A DNA stretch of 64,000 nucleotides from the NCBI RefSeq assembly GCF_039539525.1, contig NZ_BAABDH010000112.1, forward strand, positions 48,925 to 112,924, given 5' to 3'. The number at the start of each line of letters is the position of its first letter. Positions within the stretch are counted from its first letter, which is position 1. Shown in pieces: positions 18,253 to 25,551 of the stretch. A program made the position numbers and the translations under genes. The notes beneath the pieces were generated by a model. That model was not told where the DNA came from. It was given only the letters and a program-made list of their open reading frames with translations, and made no database searches. The stretch comes from Hymenobacter algoricola. GTDB taxonomy: Bacteria; Bacteroidota; Bacteroidia; Cytophagales; Hymenobacteraceae.

Positions 18253-19155
18253 TTAGGCAGGACAGTTTAGGGCAGTAGTTTGAAGAAGCTGTTGGTGAGT
18301 GCGATAGGGGGTGTGATAGCCGATGCTGGAGTGCAGCCGGTCGTGATTGTAGTAGTCAAAATAGTCGGCGACGCTGGCTTGCGCGTCGGCCAGGTCGGCA
18401 AACACGGGCCACTCGCGGAGTTCGAGCACCTCCGTTTTGAGGCGTGACCACAGGCTCTCGGCTTGCGCATTGTCGTAGCAGTCGCCGCGGCGGCTCTGCG
18501 AGCGCAGGGCCCCGTGCTCGTGCAGCAGTTGCCGGTAGGCCTTGCCGCAGTACTGTCCGCCACGGTCGGAATGAACGACCAGCCCAGGCGTGGGCGGTTG
18601 GGCCAAAAAGGCCCGCTGCAACGCCGTGGTGACCAACTCTTCAGGCATGGTGGCCGCCACGTGCCAGCCCACGACGTGCTTACTGGCCACATCCTGAAAC
18701 GCGCATAAATAGGCCCAGCAGCCGCTGGCTAGCGGCAAATAGGTGATATCCGAGACCCAGACCCGGTTGGCCTGGGTCGGCTTGGGCTGGTCGAGCAGCC
18801 GGTTGGGGGCGCAGCGCAGCCCGTGGGTCGAGTCGGTGGTGCGCGGGGTGTAGGCCTTGGGCTGCAAGGCGTGCAGGCCCCGCCGACGCATGGCCGTGCG
18901 CAGGCGCTGGCGGCCCAGTCGGTGCCCTTTTTCCCGCAGCGCCACCTGCAGCCGGCGTGTGCCGTAGCGGCGTTTATGCCCGCCGAAAACCTTGACCAGC
19001 GCCGTTTCCCAGGCCGGCGTCTTCGGGCGCCCCACCGCCCGCTGCTGGCCCTGTTGCCAGGCATAAAAGCCGCTGGCCGGCACGCCCAGCACCTGGCAGA
19101 GCCGCCGCACGGGGTAATGGCCGCGCTCGGCGGCAATGAAGCGGTAGCGGCTCAT
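18253..19155 (-). CDS. IS3-family transposase orfB (integrase catalytic part)
   Basis: 300 residues from the ATG at 19153-19155 (MSRYRFIAAERGHYPV). The frame is open upstream to 19338 and overlaps orfA in the -1 frame, so a fused OrfAB product by frameshifting is possible. A HTH_21-like region precedes the DDE core: Asp in VSDITYLPL, Asp in VVHSDRGGQYCG, and Glu in NAQAESLWSRLKTE. It ends with YYNHDRLHSSIGYHTP, the usual IS3 tail. It cuts and joins the IS ends. Confidence 0.9.
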   Translation of the reverse strand: MSRYRFIAAERGHYPVRRLCQVLGVPASGFYAWQQGQQRAVGRPKTPAWETALVKVFGGHKRRYGTRRLQVALREKGHRLGRQRLRTAMRRRGLHALQPKAYTPRTTDSTHGLRCAPNRLLDQPKPTQANRVWVSDITYLPLASGCWAYLCAFQDVASKHVVGWHVAATMPEELVTTALQRAFLAQPPTPGLVVHSDRGGQYCGKAYRQLLHEHGALRSQSRRGDCYDNAQAESLWSRLKTEVLELREWPVFADLADAQASVADYFDYYNHDRLHSSIGYHTPYRTHQQLLQTTALNCPA

Positions 19156-19211
19156 TGGTTCGGCGTCTGCGAGATAACGCGCCTCCGGCGTTTGCTGGCG
19201 ATGGCTTTTTT

Positions 19212-19478
19212 TTAAATATCCAGTTCCTGCGCCTGTCGCCGGGCCAGGGCCCGCAGCTGGCGCAGTTCGGCGGCTGTATCGGGGCCCAAGGTCGCGCCTA
19301 ACGCCGCCGCTACCGGCGTTTGGGCAGCTTTTTGCCACTGGTAGATGCGCTTCGGGTCGATGTTCAAGGCGCGGGCAGCGGCTTGGGCCGAGCGGCTTTG
19401 CTCAGCCAGGCGCAAGGCTTCGGCGCGGAAGGCCGCGTCGTACTTGCGGCGTTTGTCGGGTTTTGGCGTCTCGTTCAT
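19212..19478 (-). CDS. IS3-family transposase orfA (HTH protein)
   Basis: 88 residues from the ATG at 19476-19478 (MNETPKPDKRRKYDAAFRAEALRLAEQ). The first half is a Tnp_1-type helix-turn-helix (ARALNIDPKRIYQWQ) and the second half a leucine-rich helix (AAELRQLRALARRQAQELDI). The stop codon overlaps a TTTAAAAAAAAG run (19205-19216 on the minus strand) that is conserved in the second IS copy, and is the likely place where ribosomes move into the orfB frame. Confidence 0.85.
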   Translation of the reverse strand: MNETPKPDKRRKYDAAFRAEALRLAEQSRSAQAAARALNIDPKRIYQWQKAAQTPVAAALGATLGPDTAAELRQLRALARRQAQELDI

Positions 19479-19529
19479 GACGAAGGAAAGATACCACCCT
19501 ATTCTGTCCACATTTTCTAGACCACCTCA

Positions 19530-20111
19530 GTCGGAGTGAACGAGGAGCCCCGCCGGGGGCCGACGCACGGCGAGGGCGCGCCGCAGGGCCTCGCTGACTA
19601 GGTCCTCCGGCATCGTGTCGCGCACGTCCCAGCCGACGATTTTGCGCGAGCAGCGGTCAAGCCACACGGCCAGGTAGAGCCAGCCCCCGCCTTGGCGCGG
19701 CAAATAGGTGATGTCACCCACCCAGACTCGGTTCGGGGCCGTGGGGGCCGGCTGGCCGAGCAAGCGGTTGGGGACGGCGCGCATGGCCGGGTCGGAATCG
19801 GTGGTGCGGGGTACAAACGAGCGGGGCTGCTGGGCCCGCAGGCCGTGGGCTTTGAGCACGCGGCGGATGCGCCAGCGGCCCACCGCATGGCCTTGGGCCT
19901 GCACTTCGGCCCGCAGTCGCCGTGTGCCATGGCGCTGGCTGTGGTAGGCAAAGCACTCGCGCACCGCTACTTGCCAGGCCGGCTCGGCCCTGGGCTGCTG
20001 CCGGTGGCGCTGCCAGGCGTAATACGCGGCCGGGGCCACGTGCAGCACCTGGCAGAGCTGGCGCACCGGGGCCTGGCTGGCCCGCTGGGCGATGTAGCGG
20101 TAGGTGCTCAC
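19530..20111 (-). pseudogene. IS3 orfB, C-terminus missing
   Basis: Begins with GTG at 20109-20111 (MSTYRYIAQRASQAPVRQLCQVLHV) and retains the first DDE Asp (VGDITYLP). It runs only to LLVHSD, the second catalytic Asp, where the neighbouring IS cuts it. The catalytic Glu and the tail are absent. Confidence 0.9.
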
Positions 20112-20146
20112 GGGGGCGGCTGGCCGAAGATGACCAAGGCTTTTTT

Positions 20147-20412
20147 TTAAATGTCGAGCTCCTGCGCCAGCCGCTTGTTGGCCGCACGCAGGGCTCGTAC
20201 TTCCGGGTCCCGGGCCACTTCCACACTGCCCACCTCGGCCACGAGCTGCGCTTGCTGCCAGCGGTAGAGCAGCTTGGGGCTGATGCCTGGCTTCTGAAAG
20301 CCGCGGCCTGCGTGCTGCGGCTTTCAGAAGCCAGGCGCAGCGCTTCGACCTTGAAAGCTTCGTCGTACTTACGCCGTTTGTCGGGCGACGTCCCGCTGAT
20401 TTTGGTTGCCAT
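20147..20412 (-). pseudogene. IS3 orfA disrupted by an inverted duplication
   Basis: Starts MATKISGTSPDKRRKYDEAFKVEALRLASESRSTQAAA and should continue into a HTH, as in the other copy. Instead the frame shifts at a 20-bp inverted copy (20285-20304 against 20317-20336). The original end, ELDI followed by TAA at 20147-20149, can still be read in another frame. Confidence 0.8.
20285..20336. repeat. 20-bp perfect inverted repeat inside IS orfA
   Basis: GCCTGGCTTCTGAAAGCCGC at 20285-20304 is repeated exactly in reverse complement at 20317-20336, with 12 bp between. Only one arm fits the orfA reading frame. The other arm replaces the expected HTH codons, as a template-switch error would. Confidence 0.9.
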
Positions 20413-20450
20413 AACAGAAGAAATATACGTCCTTCTTCTGTCCGTCTTGC

Positions 20451-20483
20451 CTAGACCACCTCAGCTTTGGCTAGACCACCTCA
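20451..20483. repeat. duplicated IS end
   Basis: The 13-bp IS terminal sequence CTAGACCACCTCA occurs at 20451-20463 and again at 20471-20483, 7 bp apart. The outer copy is probably the end of a third, lost IS or a mark of repeated insertion at the same place. Confidence 0.75.
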
Positions 20484-20618
20484 CCCTTATCTACCCGGTC
20501 TTAACTGCCATTTGGTACCGCGTATGCACTCCAGCAGGTGCATGCTGCCATAAGCTCTCACCAAACTGGCTTGGGAGGAGATAAAGCTGAGTCTTGTCCC
20601 GTTAGCTGACCCGTAAAA

Positions 20619-20665
20619 CAAAAAAATCCCGATAACTAACTGTTTTTTAGTTGGTTATCGGGATT
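20619..20665 (-). terminator. original chromosomal terminator of tRNA-Arg, now displaced
   Basis: A 16-bp stem (20625-20640 with 20650-20665, one G-T pair) is followed on the minus strand by six T. It lies just beyond the left attachment core in the orientation of the tRNA gene. Before phage insertion it would have ended the tRNA-Arg transcript. Confidence 0.85.
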
Positions 20666-20669
20666 GATG

Positions 20670-20685
20670 GTGGTCGCGCTAGGAA
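20670..20685 (-). other. left attachment site core (attL)
   Basis: GTGGTCGCGCTAGGAA is identical to 63130-63145, where it forms the 3' end of tRNA-Arg. The left copy is the displaced 3' fragment of the tRNA gene. It marks the left edge of the prophage. Confidence 0.9.
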
Positions 20686-20698
20686 GAAATTACTGTTC

Positions 20699-20776
20699 GC
20701 GTTTTCCAGCGTTTTCCAGCGTTTACGCCCTGCCAGTGCCAAAAACGCGGATCAGCTTGCAAACGCTTGCAAACGC
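20699..20776. repeat. cluster of GCGTTT sites, candidate integrase arm sites
   Basis: GCGTTTTCCA occurs at 20699-20708 and 20709-20718, GCGTTTACGC at 20719-20728. The reverse-oriented TTGCAAACGC occurs at 20757-20766 and 20767-20776, with one further AAAAACGC at 20741-20748. Their position between the att core and int fits arm-type binding sites. Confidence 0.6.
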
Positions 20777-20830
20777 AGGAAAAACCTGCCCCCCAAACTG
20801 CCCCCCTTTTCTGCCCCCCCCAACGGCTCG

Positions 20831-22192
20831 TTATGCCGCCCGATTGGGTCCATGCTTTTTGTATTGGTTGACCAGAGCCAGCACGTCGACACCGACGTAG
20901 TGGTTGAAGCTGGCCTCGGTGGTGTGGCCCGTGGCCATCATCACCATCCGGCTGGGTACACCCTGAAATAATTTTAGGGTGACAAAGGTTTTGCGGCCGA
21001 TCTTGGTCGACACGCCTACCCGGGTAACGCCGGCCAGCTGGGCAATCAGCTTCAGGTACGCGTTGACCTTCGGACAGCGCGGTACCAGCTGCTCACTCTG
21101 GCCAGCGTACTTGGCCGCCAGGGCCACCGGCTTGAATAGCGTATCGTCGTAGTACGGAATGTGGCAGGAGTTGCCCGACTTGCCCCGATCCCATCGGATG
21201 ATATCGCCGTGCACGTCACCCGGGCCCACGGTATCGGCATCCTGAATACTCAGCCCGGTATAGCAGCACTGCAGGAACTTGTCGCGAGCCAGCTCTACCT
21301 GGTAGGCGTACTCAGCGAAGCGCGGCCCACTGATGGTCAGGTCCAGCTTGTAGAGGTCCTTTTTGCGGGAAGTAGGTGCTGGCCAGAGGGAGTAAATCTT
21401 CTCCCGAAGGGTGCCCGTGAAGTCCAGCGTAGCAATGCGCACCAGTTCGTCCTCGGTCAAGGCCTCGACGCCAACATAGCGGGAAGGAGCGACGAACTTA
21501 TGGGACTGCCGGTGCACGGGCAGATCCCGGTCATCTTCGCACCAGGTGAGGAACGTGTTGAGGTGGCTGATGTACTTGCCAAACGTGTTGAGCTTGCGGT
21601 CCATGGTGTTGCGCACGTACTCCCGGAAGGGCTCGTAGAAGCGTAGCAGGTCCATCTCCTCCAGCTTCAGTGGCTTCCCGCGGTGCTCCTCAAATGCTCG
21701 GAACCGCTGCTGGGTCGATTTGTAGGCTTTGATGGTATTGATCGACGTGGCCTTACCGCTGTGCTGGTTGGACTTAGCCCGCTGCTCGGCAACCCACTCG
21801 TCGTATAGACCACCTTCGTCGAAGAGGCCCAGCTTGGCACGCCTAGGCTTAGCAGCTTCCTGCACGGCCGCCGGTGCCGGCTCGAGTGGTGGCGGCTTCA
21901 GGTACGCCTGCAACAGGCCAGCCAGCTCGTCCATGAGTAGCCGGCGGTGCTCTCGGCCGGCCGCGTGTTCGGCATCCTCCGCTACTTGTCGCAGCCCGGC
22001 CAGCTTGGGGTTGATGACCGTGTTGAAGGAGCCGGGCTTGCTCAGCACGTAGCTGCCGTCCCAGTGCTCAGGTCGCACGCTCAGCCCAGTACTCTCGCGC
22101 AGACGATGGCCATCCCAACACACCACCATGCGGATGGGGACAAAGCCGGCCTTGGTTTTCTTATCCAAGCGCAGTTCCCAGGTGATTTTCAT
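20831..22192 (-). CDS. int: tyrosine integrase
   Basis: 453 residues. An N-terminal arm-binding region (WELRLDKKTKAGFVPIRM) is followed by a SAM-like core-binding domain (about 140-260) and the catalytic domain. The region CCYTGLSIQDADTV has Ser where most family members have the first catalytic Arg. The hairpin Lys (RGKSGNSCHIP), the second Arg (TKIGRKTF), a His in ATGHTTEASFNHY and the nucleophile Tyr there are present; the His of HxxR is Lys. Loss of the first Arg is known in IntDOT-like enzymes of Bacteroidota. It recombines the phage with the tRNA-Arg site and lies next to attL, transcribed toward it. Confidence 0.92.
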   Translation of the reverse strand: MKITWELRLDKKTKAGFVPIRMVVCWDGHRLRESTGLSVRPEHWDGSYVLSKPGSFNTVINPKLAGLRQVAEDAEHAAGREHRRLLMDELAGLLQAYLKPPPLEPAPAAVQEAAKPRRAKLGLFDEGGLYDEWVAEQRAKSNQHSGKATSINTIKAYKSTQQRFRAFEEHRGKPLKLEEMDLLRFYEPFREYVRNTMDRKLNTFGKYISHLNTFLTWCEDDRDLPVHRQSHKFVAPSRYVGVEALTEDELVRIATLDFTGTLREKIYSLWPAPTSRKKDLYKLDLTISGPRFAEYAYQVELARDKFLQCCYTGLSIQDADTVGPGDVHGDIIRWDRGKSGNSCHIPYYDDTLFKPVALAAKYAGQSEQLVPRCPKVNAYLKLIAQLAGVTRVGVSTKIGRKTFVTLKLFQGVPSRMVMMATGHTTEASFNHYVGVDVLALVNQYKKHGPNRAA

Positions 22193-22194
22193 AC

Positions 22195-22845
22195 CTACTT
22201 CGTCTCAGTCGACTTACGCTTCAGGATGTACACGTTATCAAATGCGTACTTCCTGCTTGGACCCGTATTTAAGTCCATCCCGGCTTGTGGAAACAGCTCT
22301 TGCCTACTTGAAGTGATAATCCAACCCAATGAATCAAGAAAATTGAGCACAGCAGCTTCCGTTTCGAACTCCATTGCCAAACCTTGTTCATCTTGGTAAT
22401 AGGCGTCTTTTAGCCTATGAATGACACCCTCATCAAGCATAAGAAATCGACCACGCCCGATGAGAGAAGAATTTGTTTTGGCAACCGCATAGGTTGCAGG
22501 GCCAATGGTGCGCACCCTTTTGCCGCTAAGATTAGTAGCGCCAGCTGCAGCTAAAGGCTCGATGAATCGCTCCGACACGAACAGATCCGTAGTACCACGG
22601 CGCACTTTCACCCAGCGGGGCGAGGAGCCGTCCACCTGCACCAGCTTCTCCGTCTTGCTTAGGTAGAGTGTAGGCGCAATCGTATCGGAGAGCGACTTAT
22701 AGGCTGGTACCGACGCTTCTTTGAGGTACCGACGAACTTCCCCAGTAGGCTTTGGGGCGGGCGTTGTCTGACTAAAGGCATATATAGGCCCAAGCAAACA
22801 TAGGCCACAAATGATGATTTTCCCAGAGGGGCGGCTAATCCGCAT
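22195..22845 (-). CDS. exported hypothetical protein of the lysogeny block
   Basis: 216 residues from the ATG at 22843-22845, which overlaps the end of the upstream repressor-like gene. A signal peptide (MRISRPSGKIIICGLCLLGPIYAFSQ) is followed by a soluble domain with no known motif. Expressed with the repressor genes, it may be a lysogenic-conversion product such as a superinfection or host-fitness factor; this is inference from position. Confidence 0.7.
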   Translation of the reverse strand: MRISRPSGKIIICGLCLLGPIYAFSQTTPAPKPTGEVRRYLKEASVPAYKSLSDTIAPTLYLSKTEKLVQVDGSSPRWVKVRRGTTDLFVSERFIEPLAAAGATNLSGKRVRTIGPATYAVAKTNSSLIGRGRFLMLDEGVIHRLKDAYYQDEQGLAMEFETEAAVLNFLDSLGWIITSSRQELFPQAGMDLNTGPSRKYAFDNVYILKRKSTETK

Positions 22846-23257
22846 TGTCAATGAGGTTGATAATGCGTTCTTTATCCTGAATGGTTTGCAGAAGAAGGTG
22901 AACATGGGTGCGGCAGAATGCCAGCTCGTGCTGGCAGGAAAAGACAGTATAGGACTGCGTTGCAGTGCCGTGATTGGTGCCGATAGAATTACCAGGGTCA
23001 GGCAACAGGTGGTGGAGCGGGGCGGAAAAGGGCTTGGACAGCAGCACTGGCCCTTCTCCTAAAATGAGCCAGTCGGGATTGATGTAGGGAAGCGCCCGCC
23101 TAATGCAGGCCAGCAGGGAAACGCTTGGCTTGGCTCGACTCTTCAGGATGCGCTTCATGCGCCCCGTAGGCAGGTCGAGCAGCGTGGCGAATTCACTGGG
23201 CGTAAGGTTCAATACAGTCCGCAAGTGGCCCATGCGGTCAGCAGGGCGACATGCCAT
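22835..23257 (-). CDS. XRE-like HTH regulator of the lysogeny block
   Basis: 140 residues. An N-terminal helix-turn-helix (LRTVLNLTPSEFATLLDLPTGRMKRIL) and the INPDWLILGEGPVLL segment are typical of Bacteroidota phage repressor-like proteins. The middle contains NSIGTNHGTATQS, shared with the regulator at 23742-24206, and the end is helical (LLLQTIQDKERIINLIDNAD). The shared linker suggests that the two descend from one gene or assemble together. Confidence 0.75.
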   Translation of the reverse strand: MACRPADRMGHLRTVLNLTPSEFATLLDLPTGRMKRILKSRAKPSVSLLACIRRALPYINPDWLILGEGPVLLSKPFSAPLHHLLPDPGNSIGTNHGTATQSYTVFSCQHELAFCRTHVHLLLQTIQDKERIINLIDNAD

Positions 23258-23300
23258 GGGAAAGCAGTGCCGAAACCGGCACTGCTGCCAAGTGGATTGC

Positions 23301-23630
23301 TTACGCCAACAGGCGCGACTTACGAGCGTTGTACTCGTCTTCGGTAATGGCGCCCTTCTCCTTCAGATCGAATAGTTTACTCAACTCGTCACCCGCGCCG
23401 GTGCTGGAGTAACCCATGGGGCTCATGCCTCCATTGTACTCGGCGTTAAAAGCCTCATCCGTCATCGTGAGAAACTTGATGAAGTGGTAAAGAGCAATGA
23501 AAGCGGGGATAAAGGTCCAGCAAAAGAGGATGCAAATGACGCCGGTGCCAGCGCGGCCCAGGTAAAAAAACTGTCCCCCGAACCCCCCGAGGAAGAAGGC
23601 AATGATGGCTGCAGTAGTTCTGTTTTTCAT
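23301..23630 (-). CDS. TM2 + SHOCT domain membrane protein
   Basis: 109 residues from the ATG at 23628-23630. Two hydrophobic segments (AAIIAFFLGGFGGQFFYLGRAG and VICILFCWTFIPAFIALYHF) with a G-x-x-G-x-x-x-F-Y-L-G motif make a TM2 domain. The C-terminus DELSKLFDLKEKGAITEDEYNARKSRLL is a SHOCT helix pair. It sits in the inner membrane. Role in the phage unknown; it is one of several accessory genes between the two regulators. Confidence 0.85.
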   Translation of the reverse strand: MKNRTTAAIIAFFLGGFGGQFFYLGRAGTGVICILFCWTFIPAFIALYHFIKFLTMTDEAFNAEYNGGMSPMGYSSTGAGDELSKLFDLKEKGAITEDEYNARKSRLLA

Positions 23631-23741
23631 GCGGTAACTAGAAGGTACAGTTGAATAGGTGGCAGCGAAAAGCGTGTCGCGGCCTGGCACGTGAACAATA
23701 CTTGCAATAGGGGTAATCAGGGCGGGGTAAGCGGGACTTGG

Positions 23742-24206
23742 TTATTTTTTCAGCTGCATCTCTAGCAGCAGGATGATTCGCTCCTTATCCGCCAGCTGGC
23801 TGAGCAATCGGGAGTTCTCTTGACGGAGTCGTTCGTTTTCTACTTCAAGGTCGCCAGGGGGCTTCTCGCCGGCAGCCATACCGCTAGAGTGGCTCTGGCT
23901 GGCCGTGCCGTGGTTGGTGCCGATGCTATTGACTGACCCATTCTTAGAGGTATTGTAAATAGCCCGCTCTTCAGCAGTTTGATTCAAAAGTATTTCCCCA
24001 TCTCCTGTGAGTAGCCAGATAGGATTGACGCGTTCAAAGCGACGCACTATTTTCTCAAGATATTCAGAACTGGGTTTTGAGCCTCTATCCAAATAATTGC
24101 GGGTAGTTGCCTCGCTGACATTTATCTCATGGCTGAAGGTTCTAATCTTCAGGTCGAGGGTATTTACTAGAATCTTAAGCCGCTCATTGATAGATGAATG
24201 AGTCAT
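23742..24206 (-). CDS. phage repressor-like HTH protein
   Basis: 154 residues. The N-terminal HTH (LKIRTFSHEINVSEATTRNYLDRGSKPSSEYLEKI) is followed by NPIWLLTGDGEILLN, the NSIGTNHGTASQS linker and a long C-terminal coiled coil (VENERLRQENSRLLSQLADKERIILLLEMQLKK) for oligomerisation. It is the first gene leftward of the divergent control region, the usual place of the master repressor. No LexA-type peptidase is present, so induction must occur by another route. Confidence 0.85.
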   Translation of the reverse strand: MTHSSINERLKILVNTLDLKIRTFSHEINVSEATTRNYLDRGSKPSSEYLEKIVRRFERVNPIWLLTGDGEILLNQTAEERAIYNTSKNGSVNSIGTNHGTASQSHSSGMAAGEKPPGDLEVENERLRQENSRLLSQLADKERIILLLEMQLKK

Positions 24207-24335
24207 TGTAAGCGTGTTATTGAAAAATTTATTCCCAATAGAATAGACAATTGTCTTTCAATCAGCGTATGTTTGTCTTACATACAGGGAAGATAGCGCA
24301 ATAAAGGGATTGCGCTGGAGAACTGTGCAAACACA
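24207..24335. promoter_or_regulatory. divergent lysogeny control region with three palindromes
   Basis: Three inverted repeats lie between the repressor and the first rightward gene: AGACAATTGTCT (24245-24256), GTATGT-N7-ACATAC (24267-24285) and AGCGCAAT-N6-ATTGCGCT (24295-24316). TATGTTTG (24269-24276) matches the Bacteroidota -7 box TAnnTTTG and lies inside the second palindrome, so a bound repressor would cover the rightward promoter. TTGTCTT occurs in both first sites, 22 bp apart. Confidence 0.65.
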
Positions 24336-24560
24336 ATGCTGACAGATAAGCAGAAGTACTTCCACCTGATGGGTGAGGTATGCGAGCAACTCGCTCCGGA
24401 CGCCGTCGATGCGACTGTGCGGGCCGGCTACAAAACGCCTTCCAACCTGCTAGCCATGGTGCGCCTGGGGCGCCGTGCCAACCTACCTGATCTGGTGGCC
24501 ATGGTAGAGGTTTCCCTCCCAGCCTTTGAAATTCCGACCCACCTGCGGCCGGCTGCCTAG
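24336..24560 (+). CDS. small early protein (first rightward gene)
   Basis: 74 residues, predicted all-helical (MLTDKQKYFHLMGEVCEQLAPDAVDATVRAGYKTPSNLLAMVRLGR). The position opposite the repressor is that of cro or an antirepressor, and the central ATVRAGYKTPSNLLAMVRLG could be a short HTH. The family is not recognised. Confidence 0.6.
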   Translation: MLTDKQKYFHLMGEVCEQLAPDAVDATVRAGYKTPSNLLAMVRLGRRANLPDLVAMVEVSLPAFEIPTHLRPAA

Positions 24561-24583
24561 CCTTTTTCCTACACCTCCACCTC

Positions 24584-24594
24584 ACATCTTTTCC
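24584..24594 (+). promoter_or_regulatory. ACATCTTTTCC pre-start motif, copy 1
   Basis: ACATCTTTTCC ends 4 nt before the ATG at 24599. Identical copies precede the starts at 25552 and 30584. It takes the place of a Shine-Dalgarno sequence. Confidence 0.55.
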
Positions 24595-24598
24595 ACCG

Positions 24599-24946
24599 AT
24601 GAACCTCCTGGCCAGCCCGCCAATCAGCGTTACACATGCGCTGAGCGGGAAACGCATCCGCATCTCTGAGCTGCAAGAAGGCGCTCAGCTTTGTGCGCCC
24701 ATTTTAGGCTTCTGGCGCTACGCCGGCGGCTTTACCGTCTACCTGGCCGGCACGATGCCCGCCAACCTGCGCACGGCAGCCGAAGAGGGCCGCGAAAGTG
24801 AAGAGGTGATTTGGGGAGACATCACCTCAGGAATCCTGGAGGTGGAGCTCGAGCACTGCCGCCATGAATTTCGCGTGCTGCCGGCACCCCAGGGCAAGAT
24901 CATCCCACTGTTCGGCATTGAGCCGTCCCTGAGTGAGGCCGCCTGA
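24599..24946 (+). CDS. hypothetical early phage protein
   Basis: 115 residues, acidic C-terminal half, predicted mixed alpha/beta, with no membrane segment or known motif. Its start follows the ACATCTTTTCC element and its stop overlaps the start of the next gene (TGATG), so the two are probably coupled. Confidence 0.6.
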   Translation: MNLLASPPISVTHALSGKRIRISELQEGAQLCAPILGFWRYAGGFTVYLAGTMPANLRTAAEEGRESEEVIWGDITSGILEVELEHCRHEFRVLPAPQGKIIPLFGIEPSLSEAA

Positions 24947-25167
24947 TGCTGACCATTGAGCCCCCCCAAGGCATTGTCTGCCCGGCCGAACTGCCGGTGG
25001 CATCTGCTGTGCTCGATGCTGCATGCTTCGAGGTTCACGAGCCCCACAATTACAACCGCCTGTTCCAGGTGCTGCACCAGCGGCACCCGCAGCTGGGCGA
25101 GGAACTCCATTACCTGATGCGTCCGCAGCAGCCCGTAGGGGCGCAGTCTGTGATGCGCGTCGCTTAG
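24946..25167 (+). CDS. small hypothetical early phage protein
   Basis: 73 residues, overlapping the previous stop by one base. It is His/Gln-rich in the second half (LFQVLHQRHPQLGEELHYLM). No recognised domain. Confidence 0.55.
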   Translation: MLTIEPPQGIVCPAELPVASAVLDAACFEVHEPHNYNRLFQVLHQRHPQLGEELHYLMRPQQPVGAQSVMRVA

Positions 25168-25178
25168 TCTGAACCGCG

Positions 25179-25517
25179 ATGGATGCCAATCAACTAGCCA
25201 CCAAGGGCGATCTGGACGCTCTGCTCTCCCAGATTCAGCAGCTGCTCCCAGCCCCGGCCGCGGCTCCGGCATCCAGCGACGAATACCTCACGCCAGAGGA
25301 AGTAGCTAAAGCGACACGTTTCAGCGTGCGCACTGTCAAAAAGTGGATTCACGAGGGAAAATTCGGCCTCAATGGCAAGCGGGTTTACCTCTTCGCCCTG
25401 GAGTTTTCCCCGGGCCTGCAACGCATCCCTAAGGCTGCCCTGCTGGCTTACGGCCAGTCGATGGGCTTCACGGTCAACGACCTCAAAAACAAGCCGCAAA
25501 TGAGCGTGGCGGCCTAA
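25179..25517 (+). CDS. excisionase-like HTH protein
   Basis: 112 residues. After a helical N-terminus and an Ala/Pro linker, residues 37-75 (EYLTPEEVAKATRFSVRTVKKWIHEGKFGLNGKRVY) form a MerR/excisionase-type winged HTH (HTH_17). Such proteins bend DNA at att sites or act as early regulators. It is the best excisionase candidate in the prophage, though it lies far from int. Confidence 0.7.
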   Translation: MDANQLATKGDLDALLSQIQQLLPAPAAAPASSDEYLTPEEVAKATRFSVRTVKKWIHEGKFGLNGKRVYLFALEFSPGLQRIPKAALLAYGQSMGFTVNDLKNKPQMSVAA

Positions 25518-25537
25518 ATCGCGCTTTTTCTCACCCT

Positions 25538-25548
25538 ACATCTTTTCC
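25538..25548 (+). promoter_or_regulatory. ACATCTTTTCC pre-start motif, copy 2
   Basis: Identical to 24584-24594 and 30571-30581. It ends 3 nt before the ATG at 25552. Confidence 0.55.
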
Positions 25549-25551
25549 ATC

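Larger units (their letters stand above)
18240..19529 (-). mobile_element. IS3-family insertion sequence, apparently complete
   Basis: 1290 bp bounded by imperfect terminal inverted repeats. The left end TGAGGTGGTCCGATTAGGCA and the right end, read inward TGAGGTGGTCTAGAAAATGT, share the first 10 bp and the inner GGACAG. Two overlapping frames (orfA and orfB) encode the transposase. I see no matching target-site duplication at the two edges (..GGAGACT and GTCGGAG..), which suggests arrival by recombination with the neighbouring copy or later loss. Confidence 0.85.
19530..20463 (-). mobile_element. truncated IS3-family element
   Basis: A second, diverged IS3 element lies head-to-tail with the first. 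Its right end (…CTAGACCACCTCA, ending at 20463) is present, but its left part is missing: orfB stops exactly where the first IS begins. orfA is broken by an internal inverted duplication. It is inactive on its own. Confidence 0.85.
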
